From Rhodanobacter sp. C06 (lineage in GTDB: Bacteria > Pseudomonadota > Gammaproteobacteria > Xanthomonadales > Rhodanobacteraceae), in the NCBI RefSeq assembly GCF_002001105.1, contig NZ_MUNP01000046.1, positions 62,001-126,000 of the forward strand: a DNA stretch of 64,000 nt, written 5' to 3'. A program made the position numbers and the translations under genes. Of the stretch, positions 9,274-17,755 are shown in pieces (position 1 is the stretch's first letter; every line of letters begins with the position of its first letter). Below the pieces are notes generated by a model. That model searched no databases, was not told the DNA's origin, and worked only from the letters and a program-made list of their open reading frames with translations.

Positions 9274-10728
9274 TCAGGCTGATGGCGCGTTTACCCGCGC
9301 GCGGCGCAGCTGGCTGTGCCGGTAGCCGTAGCCGAAGTAGATCGCCAGCCCAATCAGGGTCCAGATGCTCATCAGCAGCCATTGGTACCAGTTCTCCCAG
9401 TACAGCAGGCCGAGGCAGCTGGCCACGCCCAGCGTGCAGATCACCGGCGCCCACGGCACGCGGAAGGTGCGCGGCAGGTCGGGGCGGGTGTAGCGCAGGA
9501 TGAAAACGCCGGCGCAGACCGCGACGAAGGCGATCAGCGTACCCATCGAGACGAGATCGCCGAGGATGTCCAGTGGGAACACCGCAGCCAGCGCCGCGAT
9601 GCCGATGCCGGTGATCACGGTATTGATGTGCGGCGTCTTGTAGCGTGGGTGGATCTTCGAGAACACCGGCGGCAGCAGGCCGTCGTTGCCCATGATCATG
9701 AAGATGCGCGGCTGCGCGATGATCATCACCAGGATGACCGAGGACAGGCCGATCAGCGCGCCGATCTCCACCACCCAGCGCAACCAGTTCAGTTGCGGGT
9801 GCGCCTTCACCGCGGTGACCACCGGCTCGCTAGTACCCAACTGGTCGAACGGCAGCAGGCCGGTGATCACGGCCGCCATGCCGATATACAGCACGGTGCA
9901 CACCGCCAGCGAGACGAGAGTGCTGATCGGCAGGTCGCGCTGCGGGTTCTTCGCTTCCTGCGCCGCGGTGGAGGTGGCCTCGAAGCCGATGTAGGCGAAG
10001 AACACCAGGGTCGAGGCGCGCATGATGCCCGCCCAGCCGTATTTCTCCGGCCCCTGCTGCGGCGGGATGAACGGATGCCACAGGTCCGGGTTCACGTACT
10101 GCCAGCCGGCCACGATCACGATCACGATCAGGCCGACCTTGAGCAGCACCATCGCCAGGTTCGCGCCGCTGGATTCGCGGATGCCCACGTAGCACAGCCA
10201 GGTCAGCGCCAGGGTGATCGCGACCGCCGGCAGGTTGAACAGCGCGCCGGTGGCGACGAGGTGGCCACCCTGGTAAGCCAGCGGCGCATTGGTCAGCACC
10301 GCGGGCAGGTGCAGCCCCATGTTGTCGAGCAGGCTGGTGAAGTAGCCGGTCCAGCTCACCGCCACCGCCGAGGCGGAAACGCCGTATTCCAGCACCATGT
10401 TCCAGCCGATGAACCAGGCCACCAGTTCGCCCAGCGTGGCGTAGGCGTAGGAATACGAGCTGCCCGACATCGGTATGAGCGTGGCGAACTCGGCGTAGCA
10501 CAACGCGGTGAAGCTGCAGCAGATCGCCGCGATGATGAATGACAGGATGATCGCCGGCCCCGCATGCTCGGCCGCCGCCTGGCCAGTGATCACGAAGATG
10601 CCGCCGCCGATCACCGCGCCGATGCCCAGTGCGGTCAGGCCCCAGGGGCCGAGCGTGCGCTGCAGCGCGATGCCATGAGCGGCGTCGGCGCCGAATTCGG
10701 TCTTGCGGGCGAGCAGTTGTTTGAGCAT
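9274..10728 (-). CDS. APC-family amino-acid permease (first of two)
   Basis: A 484-aa polytopic membrane protein of the amino acid-polyamine-organocation family, with about 12 hydrophobic segments. The first helix has the substrate-site signature GIGAVIGGGIFVITG, and the sixth region reads VFFAYIGFEATSTAAQE, as in cationic/branched amino-acid permeases of the YfnA/CAT type. The start MLKQLLARKTEF at 10728 is preferred because upstream in-frame sequence lies inside the repeat element at 10740-11014. Substrate specificity cannot be read from sequence. It is in tandem with a paralogue at 11085-12569. Confidence 0.88.
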   Translation of the reverse strand: MLKQLLARKTEFGADAAHGIALQRTLGPWGLTALGIGAVIGGGIFVITGQAAAEHAGPAIILSFIIAAICCSFTALCYAEFATLIPMSGSSYSYAYATLGELVAWFIGWNMVLEYGVSASAVAVSWTGYFTSLLDNMGLHLPAVLTNAPLAYQGGHLVATGALFNLPAVAITLALTWLCYVGIRESSGANLAMVLLKVGLIVIVIVAGWQYVNPDLWHPFIPPQQGPEKYGWAGIMRASTLVFFAYIGFEATSTAAQEAKNPQRDLPISTLVSLAVCTVLYIGMAAVITGLLPFDQLGTSEPVVTAVKAHPQLNWLRWVVEIGALIGLSSVILVMIIAQPRIFMIMGNDGLLPPVFSKIHPRYKTPHINTVITGIGIAALAAVFPLDILGDLVSMGTLIAFVAVCAGVFILRYTRPDLPRTFRVPWAPVICTLGVASCLGLLYWENWYQWLLMSIWTLIGLAIYFGYGYRHSQLRRARVNAPSA

Positions 10729-10739
10729 GGGGCCTAGAA

Positions 10740-11014
10740 CCTGTTCGATGTCTCCGCATGGCCCGCGCCGGGAGCTGTTTGCGCGCAGACCAAGGAAGAA
10801 CGAAGGAGTGGACGTCCGTCCACGACTGAGTGATGACGCAGGGATGCGGGCAAACAGACCCGGCCCCGGAATTGATGGGTGCGGGGGTTGCCTTGCCGTG
10901 GCAGCCATGCGACAGCGCGCGGCTTGACCTGCGAGCCAGGCGGGCGCTGCGCCACGCGCCACCACCTGACGGCCACGGCAACGCAACACGGGCTATGTGG
11001 AGACATCGAACAGG
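10740..11014 (+). repeat. 275-bp palindromic-ended repeat element, copy 1
   Basis: This element lies between the two permease genes and has a near-identical partner in the opposite orientation at 35225-35507. The ends form long inverted arms (left from 10740 CCTGTTCGATG, right ending CATCGAACAGG at 11014). Internal pairings visible are 10775-10782 with 10850-10857 (CTGTTTGC / GCAAACAG), 10808-10814 with 10817-10823 (GTGGACG / CGTCCAC), and 10887-10902 with 10972-10987 (one mismatch). It has no credible protein frame. It resembles a non-autonomous mobile unit (MITE-like) or a dispersed structured RNA. Confidence 0.85.
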
Positions 11015-11084
11015 CTCTCGGAACATGAAACCGGCACGACGTTGTCGTGCCGGCAGTATGGCGAATGGCTTGTATGCGCGCGGA

Positions 11085-12569
11085 TCAGTCCGCCTCGGTA
11101 CCGCAGGCCAAGTGGCTCCTGCGGTAGCCGTACAGGTAATACACCACCAGGCCGATCGCGCCCCACACGAAGAACGTGATCTTCGCTTCCTTCGAGAGGT
11201 TGAGGAACAGCAGCAGGCAGCCGATCACCGCCAACGGGCAGATCAGCCACGGCAGCGGGGTGCGGAACGGACGCGGGCGCTCGGGCTGGGTGCGGCGCAG
11301 GATCAGCACGCCAATCGCCACCATGATGAAGGCGAACAGCGTGCCCGAGTTGGTGATGTCGGCGAGGATGCCCACCGGGAACAGCGCGCCGAACAGCGAA
11401 ACGAAGGTGCCGGTAATCAGCGTGATGATGTGCGGCGTATGGAAGCGCGGATGGATCTTGGCCAGCTTGCTGGGCAGCAGGCCGTCGCGCGACATGGTGA
11501 AAAAGATGCGCGTCTGGCCGTAGGTCATCGTCAGGATCACCGACGGCAGCGCGATGCTGGCGGCGAAGGCGATGAAGGCGGCGGTATTGGTATGGCCTAG
11601 AAGGCGCACCACGTGGGCCAGCGCCTCCTTGCTGCAGACCAGTGCCTCCGAGCCCTGGCAGGCCGCGGCAAACGCCGGCGTGCCCGGCTCCAGTGCCACC
11701 CCGTTCGGGCCCAGCATGGGCTGCGCGCCTATCGAGCCCACCGCTGCGTAGCTCACCAGCAGGTAATAGATGGTGCAGACGCCGAGCGAAGCGATCAGCG
11801 CGATAGGGATGTTGCGGTTCGGGTTCTTGGTTTCCTCGGCTGCCGTGGAGATGGCATCGAAGCCGATGTAGGCGAACACGATGGAAGCCGCCGCGCCCAG
11901 CACGCCGATGCCGCCCATCGGGCTGCCCCAGCCGTTCGGCACGAACGGTGTGAAGTTCTGGTCCTTCACCGCCGGCAAGGCGACGATGATGAAGGCGGTG
12001 AGGGCGATGATCTTGATCAGCACCAGCACGGTGTTGACCTTGGCCGACTTCGAGGTGCCGATCACCAGCAGGCCGGTGACCGCCAGGCCGATCAGGCAGG
12101 CCAGCAGGTTGAAGCTGCCGCCATCCATCGGACCCACCTGCAGGAAGTGTGGCAAACCGAATCCGGCATGGCTGAGCAGACCGTTGACGTAACCGGCCCA
12201 GCCCACGCAGACGGTGCTGGCGGCGATGGTGTATTCCAGCACCAGCGCCCAGCCGACGATCCAGGCAACACCTTCGCCGAGCACGCCGTACGTATAGGTG
12301 TAGGCCGAACCGGCCACCGGCACCATCGCGGCGAGTTCCGCGTAGGCCAAGGCGGCGAACGCGCACACCACTGCGGCAATCACGAACGCGATCATCATGC
12401 CGGGGCCGGCCTTCTGGCCCGCTTCGGCGGTGAGCACGAAGATGCCGGTGCCGATGATCGCGCCGATGCCGAGCATGGTGAGCTGGAAGGCACCGAGCTG
12501 GCGGGTGAGGCTTTTCTTTTCCGCCGTGGCGATGATCTGGTCGATCGGCTTGATGCGCTTGAACAGCAT
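11085..12569 (-). CDS. APC-family amino-acid permease (second of two)
   Basis: A 494-aa integral membrane transporter, about 12 helices, of the same family as the gene at 9274-10728. It shares the first-helix motif GIGAIIGTGIFVLTA and the VFAYIGFDAISTAAEETKNP block. A longer extracytoplasmic loop (about residues 315-350) carries two cysteines (ACQGSEALVCSKE). The ATG at 12569 has a GGAG ribosome site. In-frame upstream sequence would extend into the region divergent to the NUDIX gene and is rejected. Likely a general or cationic amino-acid carrier; the substrate is not determinable. Confidence 0.88.
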   Translation of the reverse strand: MLFKRIKPIDQIIATAEKKSLTRQLGAFQLTMLGIGAIIGTGIFVLTAEAGQKAGPGMMIAFVIAAVVCAFAALAYAELAAMVPVAGSAYTYTYGVLGEGVAWIVGWALVLEYTIAASTVCVGWAGYVNGLLSHAGFGLPHFLQVGPMDGGSFNLLACLIGLAVTGLLVIGTSKSAKVNTVLVLIKIIALTAFIIVALPAVKDQNFTPFVPNGWGSPMGGIGVLGAAASIVFAYIGFDAISTAAEETKNPNRNIPIALIASLGVCTIYYLLVSYAAVGSIGAQPMLGPNGVALEPGTPAFAAACQGSEALVCSKEALAHVVRLLGHTNTAAFIAFAASIALPSVILTMTYGQTRIFFTMSRDGLLPSKLAKIHPRFHTPHIITLITGTFVSLFGALFPVGILADITNSGTLFAFIMVAIGVLILRRTQPERPRPFRTPLPWLICPLAVIGCLLLFLNLSKEAKITFFVWGAIGLVVYYLYGYRRSHLACGTEAD

Positions 12570-12733
12570 GCGGTGGCTCCCCGGGGAAACAGCGACGTCA
12601 CGCTCGAACGGAAACGCGACGAAGTGGGACGCGACGAGCCGACGGACGGCCAACCATAGCGGAGCGTCCGGAGGGGTACAAGACGCGATGCAGCTAGAAT
12701 GCATGCAGTTTTCCACTTCCCCTGCCACAAGTC

Positions 12734-13351
12734 ATGCCAGCCTATTTTCCGCGCCTTGCCGCTGCTCTGGACGACTACCTCGCGCGCCATCCCGACGAGG
12801 GCGATGTCGTCGCCGACTTCGAACAATTCCTCGCCTCGGATGCGTCCGTATTCGAGCGCCACCATGCCGCCGGACATTTCACCGGTTCGGCGTGGCTGGT
12901 GAGCGCGGACGGCGAGCGCGTACTGCTCACCCATCACCGCAAGCTGCGGCGCTGGTTGCAACTGGGCGGTCATGCCGACGGCGATGCCAACCTCGCGCGC
13001 GTTGCGCTGCGCGAGGCAGAGGAGGAGTCCGGCCTGGGCCAGCTGGTGGTCGAGCCGGAGATCTTCGACCTCGACGCCCATCGCATTGCTGCCCACATCC
13101 CTGTGGCCAGCCCTGGCGGGCCGGCTGCGCCGTCCGGGTTCGCTCCGGGCGAACCTCATCCGGTCCGCGGCGAGGAAGCCGAACACTGGCATTACGACGT
13201 GCGCCACGTGGTGCGCGCCACCGGCGACGAGGAGTTCGCGGTCAGCGCGGAGTCGCTGGCGCTGGCATGGAAGCCGGTGCGCGAGATCGCCACCGACCCG
13301 CAGGCGGATGCGTCGTTGCGGCGCATGGCGCGCAAATGGCTGGCACGCTAG
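12734..13351 (+). CDS. NUDIX hydrolase
   Basis: A 205-aa protein with a NUDIX domain from about residue 45. The NUDIX box reads GGHADGD, seven residues, then REAEEESGL, keeping the metal-binding RExxEExG core; the first Glu of the classical box is replaced by Ala. This GGHxDGD form occurs in a recognised subgroup of uncharacterised NUDIX enzymes. The substrate is unknown (nucleoside diphosphate derivatives are usual for the superfamily). It is divergent from the permease. A TAGAAT hexamer at 12695-12700 may be a -10 element, but no clear -35 is present. Confidence 0.85.
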   Translation: MPAYFPRLAAALDDYLARHPDEGDVVADFEQFLASDASVFERHHAAGHFTGSAWLVSADGERVLLTHHRKLRRWLQLGGHADGDANLARVALREAEEESGLGQLVVEPEIFDLDAHRIAAHIPVASPGGPAAPSGFAPGEPHPVRGEEAEHWHYDVRHVVRATGDEEFAVSAESLALAWKPVREIATDPQADASLRRMARKWLAR

Positions 13352-13353
13352 CT

Positions 13354-13419
13354 GTAGAGCGCACCCTGTGCGCGAATCGCCTTTGCGAAAAGCCAATCGC
13401 GCACGGGGTGCGCTCCTAC
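13354..13419. repeat. REP-type palindromic repeat between convergent genes
   Basis: Imperfect inverted repeat with arms of the form GTAG(G)AGCGCACCC(T/C)GTGCGCGA, left near 13354-13377 and right near 13396-13419. It fills the gap between the NUDIX gene and the convergent dioxygenase gene. The right arm contains the TAG stop codon (minus strand, 13416-13418) of the dioxygenase. It is the same family as the repeat at 32976-33052. Confidence 0.85.
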
Positions 13420-13937
13420 GCGTAACGTGCCGGCGCCGGATTGAGGTGGCCGCAGCCTTGGCAGGTGCGCGCCTCGCGCGAGCCGTAGAAGCGCTCGAAC
13501 ACCGGCGGGAAATCGCGCTCGATGCTCTCGAGCGTGAAATATTCCTCGTACAGCTTGTGGTTGCAGCGTTCGCAGAACCACAGCAGGCCGTCCTTTTCGT
13601 GCTCGAGTCGCCGCCGTTCGATCACCAACCCGATCGAGTCGGCCATGCGCTGCGGCGAGTGCGGCACGCGCGGCGGCAGGTAGAACATTTCGCCGGCACG
13701 GATCGGCAGGTCGCGCGCCACGCCATCGTCCTGCACCTTCAGCACCATCTCGCCTTCGAGCTGGTAGAAGAATTCCGGGCCCTCGTCCCAGTGGTAGTCG
13801 GTGCGCGCATTCGGGCCGCCCACGATCATCACGATGAAGTCGCCGTCGACGATGCACTTGTTGCCCACCGGCGGCTTCAGCAGGTGGCGGTGCTCGGCTA
13901 TCCAGCGTTGCAGGTTGAACGGCGGTGTGAGGGCCAT
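13416..13937 (-). CDS. nbaC: 3-hydroxyanthranilate 3,4-dioxygenase
   Basis: A 173-aa cupin that opens the ring of 3-hydroxyanthranilate to the precursor of quinolinate, in kynurenine-type tryptophan degradation or de novo NAD synthesis. The catalytic Fe(II) ligands match H49, E55 ([11 protein letters not shown]) and H93 (RVPHSPQR). The bacterial rubredoxin-like second iron site is complete, with C122/C125 (CERC) and C159/C162 (CQGC). The other kynurenine-pathway genes are not in this window. The last codons run into a REP repeat that provides the stop. Confidence 0.94.
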   Translation of the reverse strand: MALTPPFNLQRWIAEHRHLLKPPVGNKCIVDGDFIVMIVGGPNARTDYHWDEGPEFFYQLEGEMVLKVQDDGVARDLPIRAGEMFYLPPRVPHSPQRMADSIGLVIERRRLEHEKDGLLWFCERCNHKLYEEYFTLESIERDFPPVFERFYGSREARTCQGCGHLNPAPARYA

Positions 13938-14013
13938 GCGGGCGGTCCGTGGAAGACCCTCCTACCTTAGCGCCGGCGCGCCGCGGCGAAAACCGCCGGC
14001 GGCAAGCTGCGGA

Positions 14014-14880
14014 TCAATGTGCGGCCAGCAGCTTGCGCGACCACAGCCACCATTCGAATTCCTGCAGCCAGTGCGCGCTGCTGGCATCCGGTTGCCGTGC
14101 CGAGAAGCCGTGGCCGCCGGCTTCGTAGATATGTGCTTCGGGCTTGTCGCCGGCCTTGACCAGGGCTTGGTAGAAGCGCGCCATCGCGTCGCCGGCGATG
14201 GCGTCGTCCTGCGCCCAGGCCATGAACACCGGCGGCAGGCCGGCGGGAACGGGCGGCATGGCCTCGAAAGGCGCGCCATAGACCAGTGCCGCGAAGTCCG
14301 GCCGCAGGGCGACATCTTGCTGCACCAGCACCTCGCTGGCGATCATGCCGCCGGCGGAGAAGCCCAGCAGGCCGACCCGGTTCGGCGCCACGTGCCATTC
14401 CGTTGCGTGCCGGCGCACCAGCCGGAGTGCCTGGACAGCGTCGGCGATGCCCCAGCGGCAGGCCCGATCCTCGCTGAGGTCCTTCGGCATGCCTTGCCCC
14501 TGCTTGTGCAGGAGGCGGTACTTCAACACGAAGGCGGCGATGCCCATGCGTTGCAGCTGGCGCGCCACGTCGCGGCCTTGCTCATCCATCACCAGCGCGA
14601 TGCAGGCGCCGCCCGGTGCGATCACCACGCCGGTGCCGGTGGCATGGCCGGGTGCGGGCAGGTAGACGGTGAGCGTCGGCGTTACCACGTCCTCGACCAC
14701 CGTGCCGATGGAGCGGTGGTCGACCTGCTGGTGCGGGAATACCTGTTCCTGCCAAGTCCAGTGCTCCGAGCCGGGCGCGACACCGGGCCACAGCTGGACG
14801 ACATCCTGGGCCAGGGCGCATCCGCCGGCCAGCCAGCAGGCTAGGGTGAACGCGAGTCGCGGGATGGCCGCACGCATCAT
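14014..14880 (-). CDS. Secreted alpha/beta-hydrolase (acetyl-esterase-like)
   Basis: A 288-aa protein with an N-terminal signal peptide (hydrophobic residues 5-24, likely cut after ALA). The alpha/beta-hydrolase domain has the nucleophile elbow GFSAGG (S175), an acid in AWAQDD (225/226) and the catalytic His in EAGGHGF (H257). The oxyanion region reads APGGAC where many esterases have HGG. The WPGVAPGS start of the mature protein is typical of carbohydrate acetyl-esterase-like hydrolases next to xylan enzymes, but no such genes are nearby. Tandem ATGs at 14880 and 14877 make the exact start uncertain by one residue. Confidence 0.82.
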   Translation of the reverse strand: MMRAAIPRLAFTLACWLAGGCALAQDVVQLWPGVAPGSEHWTWQEQVFPHQQVDHRSIGTVVEDVVTPTLTVYLPAPGHATGTGVVIAPGGACIALVMDEQGRDVARQLQRMGIAAFVLKYRLLHKQGQGMPKDLSEDRACRWGIADAVQALRLVRRHATEWHVAPNRVGLLGFSAGGMIASEVLVQQDVALRPDFAALVYGAPFEAMPPVPAGLPPVFMAWAQDDAIAGDAMARFYQALVKAGDKPEAHIYEAGGHGFSARQPDASSAHWLQEFEWWLWSRKLLAAH

Positions 14881-15060
14881 GGGAGCCACTCTGCAGGGAG
14901 GGGACGAAGCGCCCGCACGATACTCCTGCGCGATGCCATGGGAAAACCGCGCCGCATTTCGAAGCCGGCAACGAAATGCGCGGAGCGGCGCGCCAAGGAT
15001 TGGCACGGTGATCGACAAACAGTTCGCTTGCCCGGGCACATTCCTGCAATGGTGGAAACC

Positions 15061-15078
15061 GCCCCGCCTCGACGGGGC
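15061..15078 (-). terminator. Possible terminator hairpin after the fasciclin gene
   Basis: A GCCCCG/CGGGGC stem with a 6-nt loop lies 18 bp beyond the fasciclin-domain stop on the minus strand. It is followed only by GGTTTCC rather than a true T-run, so termination is uncertain. Confidence 0.4.
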
Positions 15079-15095
15079 AGCTTCATTGCCTGCTT

Positions 15096-15677
15096 TTACG
15101 GCATCAGCACCTTGTCGATCACGAAGATCACGCCATTGGACTGCATCACGTTGGCGATGGTGATATGGGCGGTGTTGCCCTTGGCGTCCGTGATGGCCCA
15201 AGCGTTGCCGTCCTTGCTCACGGCGAGGTCCTCGCCTTCGACGGTCTTCAGCTCGGCCTTGCCACCGCCTGCGGCCACCTTGTCGGCCAGATCGTGTGCG
15301 GTGAGCCGGCCCGGCACCACGTGGTAGGTAAGGATCTTCACCAGCGTTGCCTTGTTCTCCGGCTTCAGCAGGTTCTGCACGGTGCCGGCCGGCAGTGCGG
15401 CGAATGCCTCGTTGGTGGGCGCGAATACCGTGAACGGGCCCTTGCCTTCCAGCGTGCCGACCAGGCCGGCGGCCTTCACGGCCGCGACGAGGGTGGTGTG
15501 GTCCTTCGAGTTGACCGCGTTCTGGATGATGTTGCGCGAGGGATACATGGCCGCGCCGCCGACCATCACGGTCTTGTCCATCCCTTGTGGCGCCGCACTG
15601 GCCGCGAGCGGCAGGCCGATCAGGGCGAAGGCAAGGGCGGCGGACAGTACGCGAACATGGCGATTGAACAGTTTCAT
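15096..15677 (-). CDS. Fasciclin-domain periplasmic protein
   Basis: A 193-aa exported protein. Residues 1 to ~29 form a signal peptide ending in AASA-A. Residues ~50-190 are one FAS1 domain with the FAS1 box segments FTVFAPTNEAFAAL and ILTYHVVPGRLTAHDL and the terminal VIFVIDKVLMP strand. FAS1 domains mediate adhesion or surface interactions; the bacterial role is generally unknown. The ATG at 15677 has a good ribosome site (GGGAGA). It is a single gene, not obviously in an operon with the esterase. Confidence 0.9.
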   Translation of the reverse strand: MKLFNRHVRVLSAALAFALIGLPLAASAAPQGMDKTVMVGGAAMYPSRNIIQNAVNSKDHTTLVAAVKAAGLVGTLEGKGPFTVFAPTNEAFAALPAGTVQNLLKPENKATLVKILTYHVVPGRLTAHDLADKVAAGGGKAELKTVEGEDLAVSKDGNAWAITDAKGNTAHITIANVMQSNGVIFVIDKVLMP

Positions 15678-15790
15678 GGGCGATCTCCCTGTGGGGAATG
15701 ACTTCCGGACTGGAAGCAGAGAGATATACGTGCCCCGACAGGCGGCGGATGCAAGCGATCCCGATGGACGTCGAGCCGCTGTGGCGGCGC

Positions 15791-17680
15791 TCAGACTTCC
15801 AGCGTGGCGAGGTCGCCCTTTTCCTCCAGCCAGGCTTTGCGGTCGCCGGCACGTTTCTTGGCCAGCAGCAGGTCCATCAGCTTGGCGGTGCCGTCGTCGC
15901 CGTCCACGGTAAGCTGCACGAGGCGGCGGGTGTCGGGATGGATCGTCGATTCGCGCAGCTGCGGCGGGTTCATTTCGCCCAGGCCCTTGAAGCGGGTGAC
16001 CGCAACCGCGCCCTTCATCTTCTCGCGCTCGACCTTCTGCAGCATCGCCTGTTTCTCGTTCTCGTCGAGGCAGTAGAACACCTGTTTGCCCACGTCGACG
16101 CGGAACAGCGGCGGCATTGCCACGAACACGTGGCCTTCGCTGACCAGGTGCGGGAAGTGCTTCAGGAACAGCGCGCTGAGCAAGGTGGCGATGTGCAGGC
16201 CGTCGGAGTCGGCGTCGGCGAGGATGATGACCTTGCCGTAGCGCAGGCCGGCGAGGTCGTCCTTGCCGGGATCGCAGCCGATCGCCACGGCGAGGTTGTG
16301 CACTTCCTCGGAGGCGAGCACGGAAGTCGACTCCACCTCCCAGGTGTTGAGGATCTTGCCGCGCAGCGGCAGGATCGCCTGGAATTCCTTGTCGCGCGCC
16401 TGCTTGGCGCTGCCGCCGGCGGAGTCGCCCTCGACCAGGAACAGTTCGGTGCGCGACAGGTCGGTGGAGGTGCAGTCGGCCAGCTTGCCGGGCAGTTGCG
16501 GGCCCTGGACGATCTTCTTGCGCACGACTTGTTTGGCCGCTTTCAGCCGCGCGCTGGCGCGCTCGATCGCGAGTTGGGCGATGCGTTCGCCCAAGTCGAC
16601 ATTCTGGTTCAGCCACAGGCTGAAGGCGTCGTGGATCACGTTCTCCACCATGCCGGCGGCCTGGCGCGAGGACAGCCGCTCCTTCGTCTGGCCGGCGAAC
16701 TGCGGATCGAGCAGCTTGGCGCTGAGCACGAAGGCGAGCCGTTCCCACACGTCTTCCGGAGCCAGCTTCACGCCGCGCGGCAAGAGATTCCTGATGTCGC
16801 AGAATTCCCTGATGGCATTGGTGAGGCCCGAGCGCAGGCCGTTGACGTGGGTGCCGCCCTGGGCGGTGGGAATCAGGTTGACGTAGCTTTCCTGCACCAG
16901 CTCGCCTTCCGGCAGCCAGGCCAGCGCCACGTCCATGCCTTCGGTGTCGCGTGCGACATGGTGCACGAACAGTTCCGCCGGCAGCGCCTCGCCGCCGTCC
17001 AGTTCGCCGCGCAGGTAGTCGCGCAGGCCGTCCTCGTAGAACCACTCGCTGGTCTCGCCGCTGGCTTCGTCGACCAGCTTGACGTTGAGGCCCGCGCACA
17101 GCACGGCCTTGGCGCGCAACAGGTGCTTGAGCCTGGGCAGCGAGATCTTCGGCGAATCGAAGTATTTCGGGTCGGCCCAGAAGCGCACGGTGGTGCCGGT
17201 CTTCTTCTTCGGCACGGTGCCGATGACTTCCAGTTCGCTGACGCGATCACCGTGCTCGAACGCCATGCGGTATTCGTTGCCGTCGCGGCGGATCGTCACC
17301 TCGACCCGGGTCGACAGCGCGTTCACCACCGACACGCCCACGCCGTGCAAGCCGCCGGAGAAGTTGTAGTTCTTGCCGCTGAACTTGCCGCCGGCATGCA
17401 GGCGGGTGAGGATCAGTTCGACGCCGGGGACGCCTTCCTCGGGGTGGATGTCCACCGGCATGCCGCGGCCGTCGTCCGTCACCTCGACCGAGCCGTCCGC
17501 GTGCAGCACCACATCGATCGCCTTCGCGTGGCCGGCCAGCGCCTCGTCCACCGAGTTGTCGATCACTTCCTGCGCCATGTGGTTGGGGCGCGTGGTGTCG
17601 GTGTACATGCCCGGGCGGCGCTTGACCGGGTCCAGGCCGGAGAGGACTTCGATATCGGCGGCGTTGTAGCGACTGCTCAT
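15791..17680 (-). CDS. parE: DNA topoisomerase IV subunit B
   Basis: ParE supplies the ATPase and Toprim parts of topoisomerase IV, which unlinks daughter chromosomes with ParC. The 629-aa length is that of the E. coli protein. GHKL motifs are present: QEVIDNSVDEALAGH, DDGRGMPVD and GLHGVGVSVVNALS. The Toprim motifs are LVEGDSAGGSAK and DADSDGLHIATLL; the DADSDG form is that of gammaproteobacterial ParE rather than GyrB. The start MSSRYNAADIEVLSG at 17680 gives the conserved N-terminus. parC is not in the window. Confidence 0.95.
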   Translation of the reverse strand: MSSRYNAADIEVLSGLDPVKRRPGMYTDTTRPNHMAQEVIDNSVDEALAGHAKAIDVVLHADGSVEVTDDGRGMPVDIHPEEGVPGVELILTRLHAGGKFSGKNYNFSGGLHGVGVSVVNALSTRVEVTIRRDGNEYRMAFEHGDRVSELEVIGTVPKKKTGTTVRFWADPKYFDSPKISLPRLKHLLRAKAVLCAGLNVKLVDEASGETSEWFYEDGLRDYLRGELDGGEALPAELFVHHVARDTEGMDVALAWLPEGELVQESYVNLIPTAQGGTHVNGLRSGLTNAIREFCDIRNLLPRGVKLAPEDVWERLAFVLSAKLLDPQFAGQTKERLSSRQAAGMVENVIHDAFSLWLNQNVDLGERIAQLAIERASARLKAAKQVVRKKIVQGPQLPGKLADCTSTDLSRTELFLVEGDSAGGSAKQARDKEFQAILPLRGKILNTWEVESTSVLASEEVHNLAVAIGCDPGKDDLAGLRYGKVIILADADSDGLHIATLLSALFLKHFPHLVSEGHVFVAMPPLFRVDVGKQVFYCLDENEKQAMLQKVEREKMKGAVAVTRFKGLGEMNPPQLRESTIHPDTRRLVQLTVDGDDGTAKLMDLLLAKKRAGDRKAWLEEKGDLATLEV

Positions 17681-17755
17681 GTGTGTGTTTCGGATGATCC
17701 AAGACGGCGAAGCATGGGGTGCGTGGGCGGGAAGGGTCAAGCCGGGCCGCCGGAT

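Noticed and set aside
14881-15852. Upstream in-frame extension of the esterase gene through the fasciclin gene
   Set aside because: The extension is out of frame with fasciclin, lacks family similarity, and the signal peptide begins at 14880.
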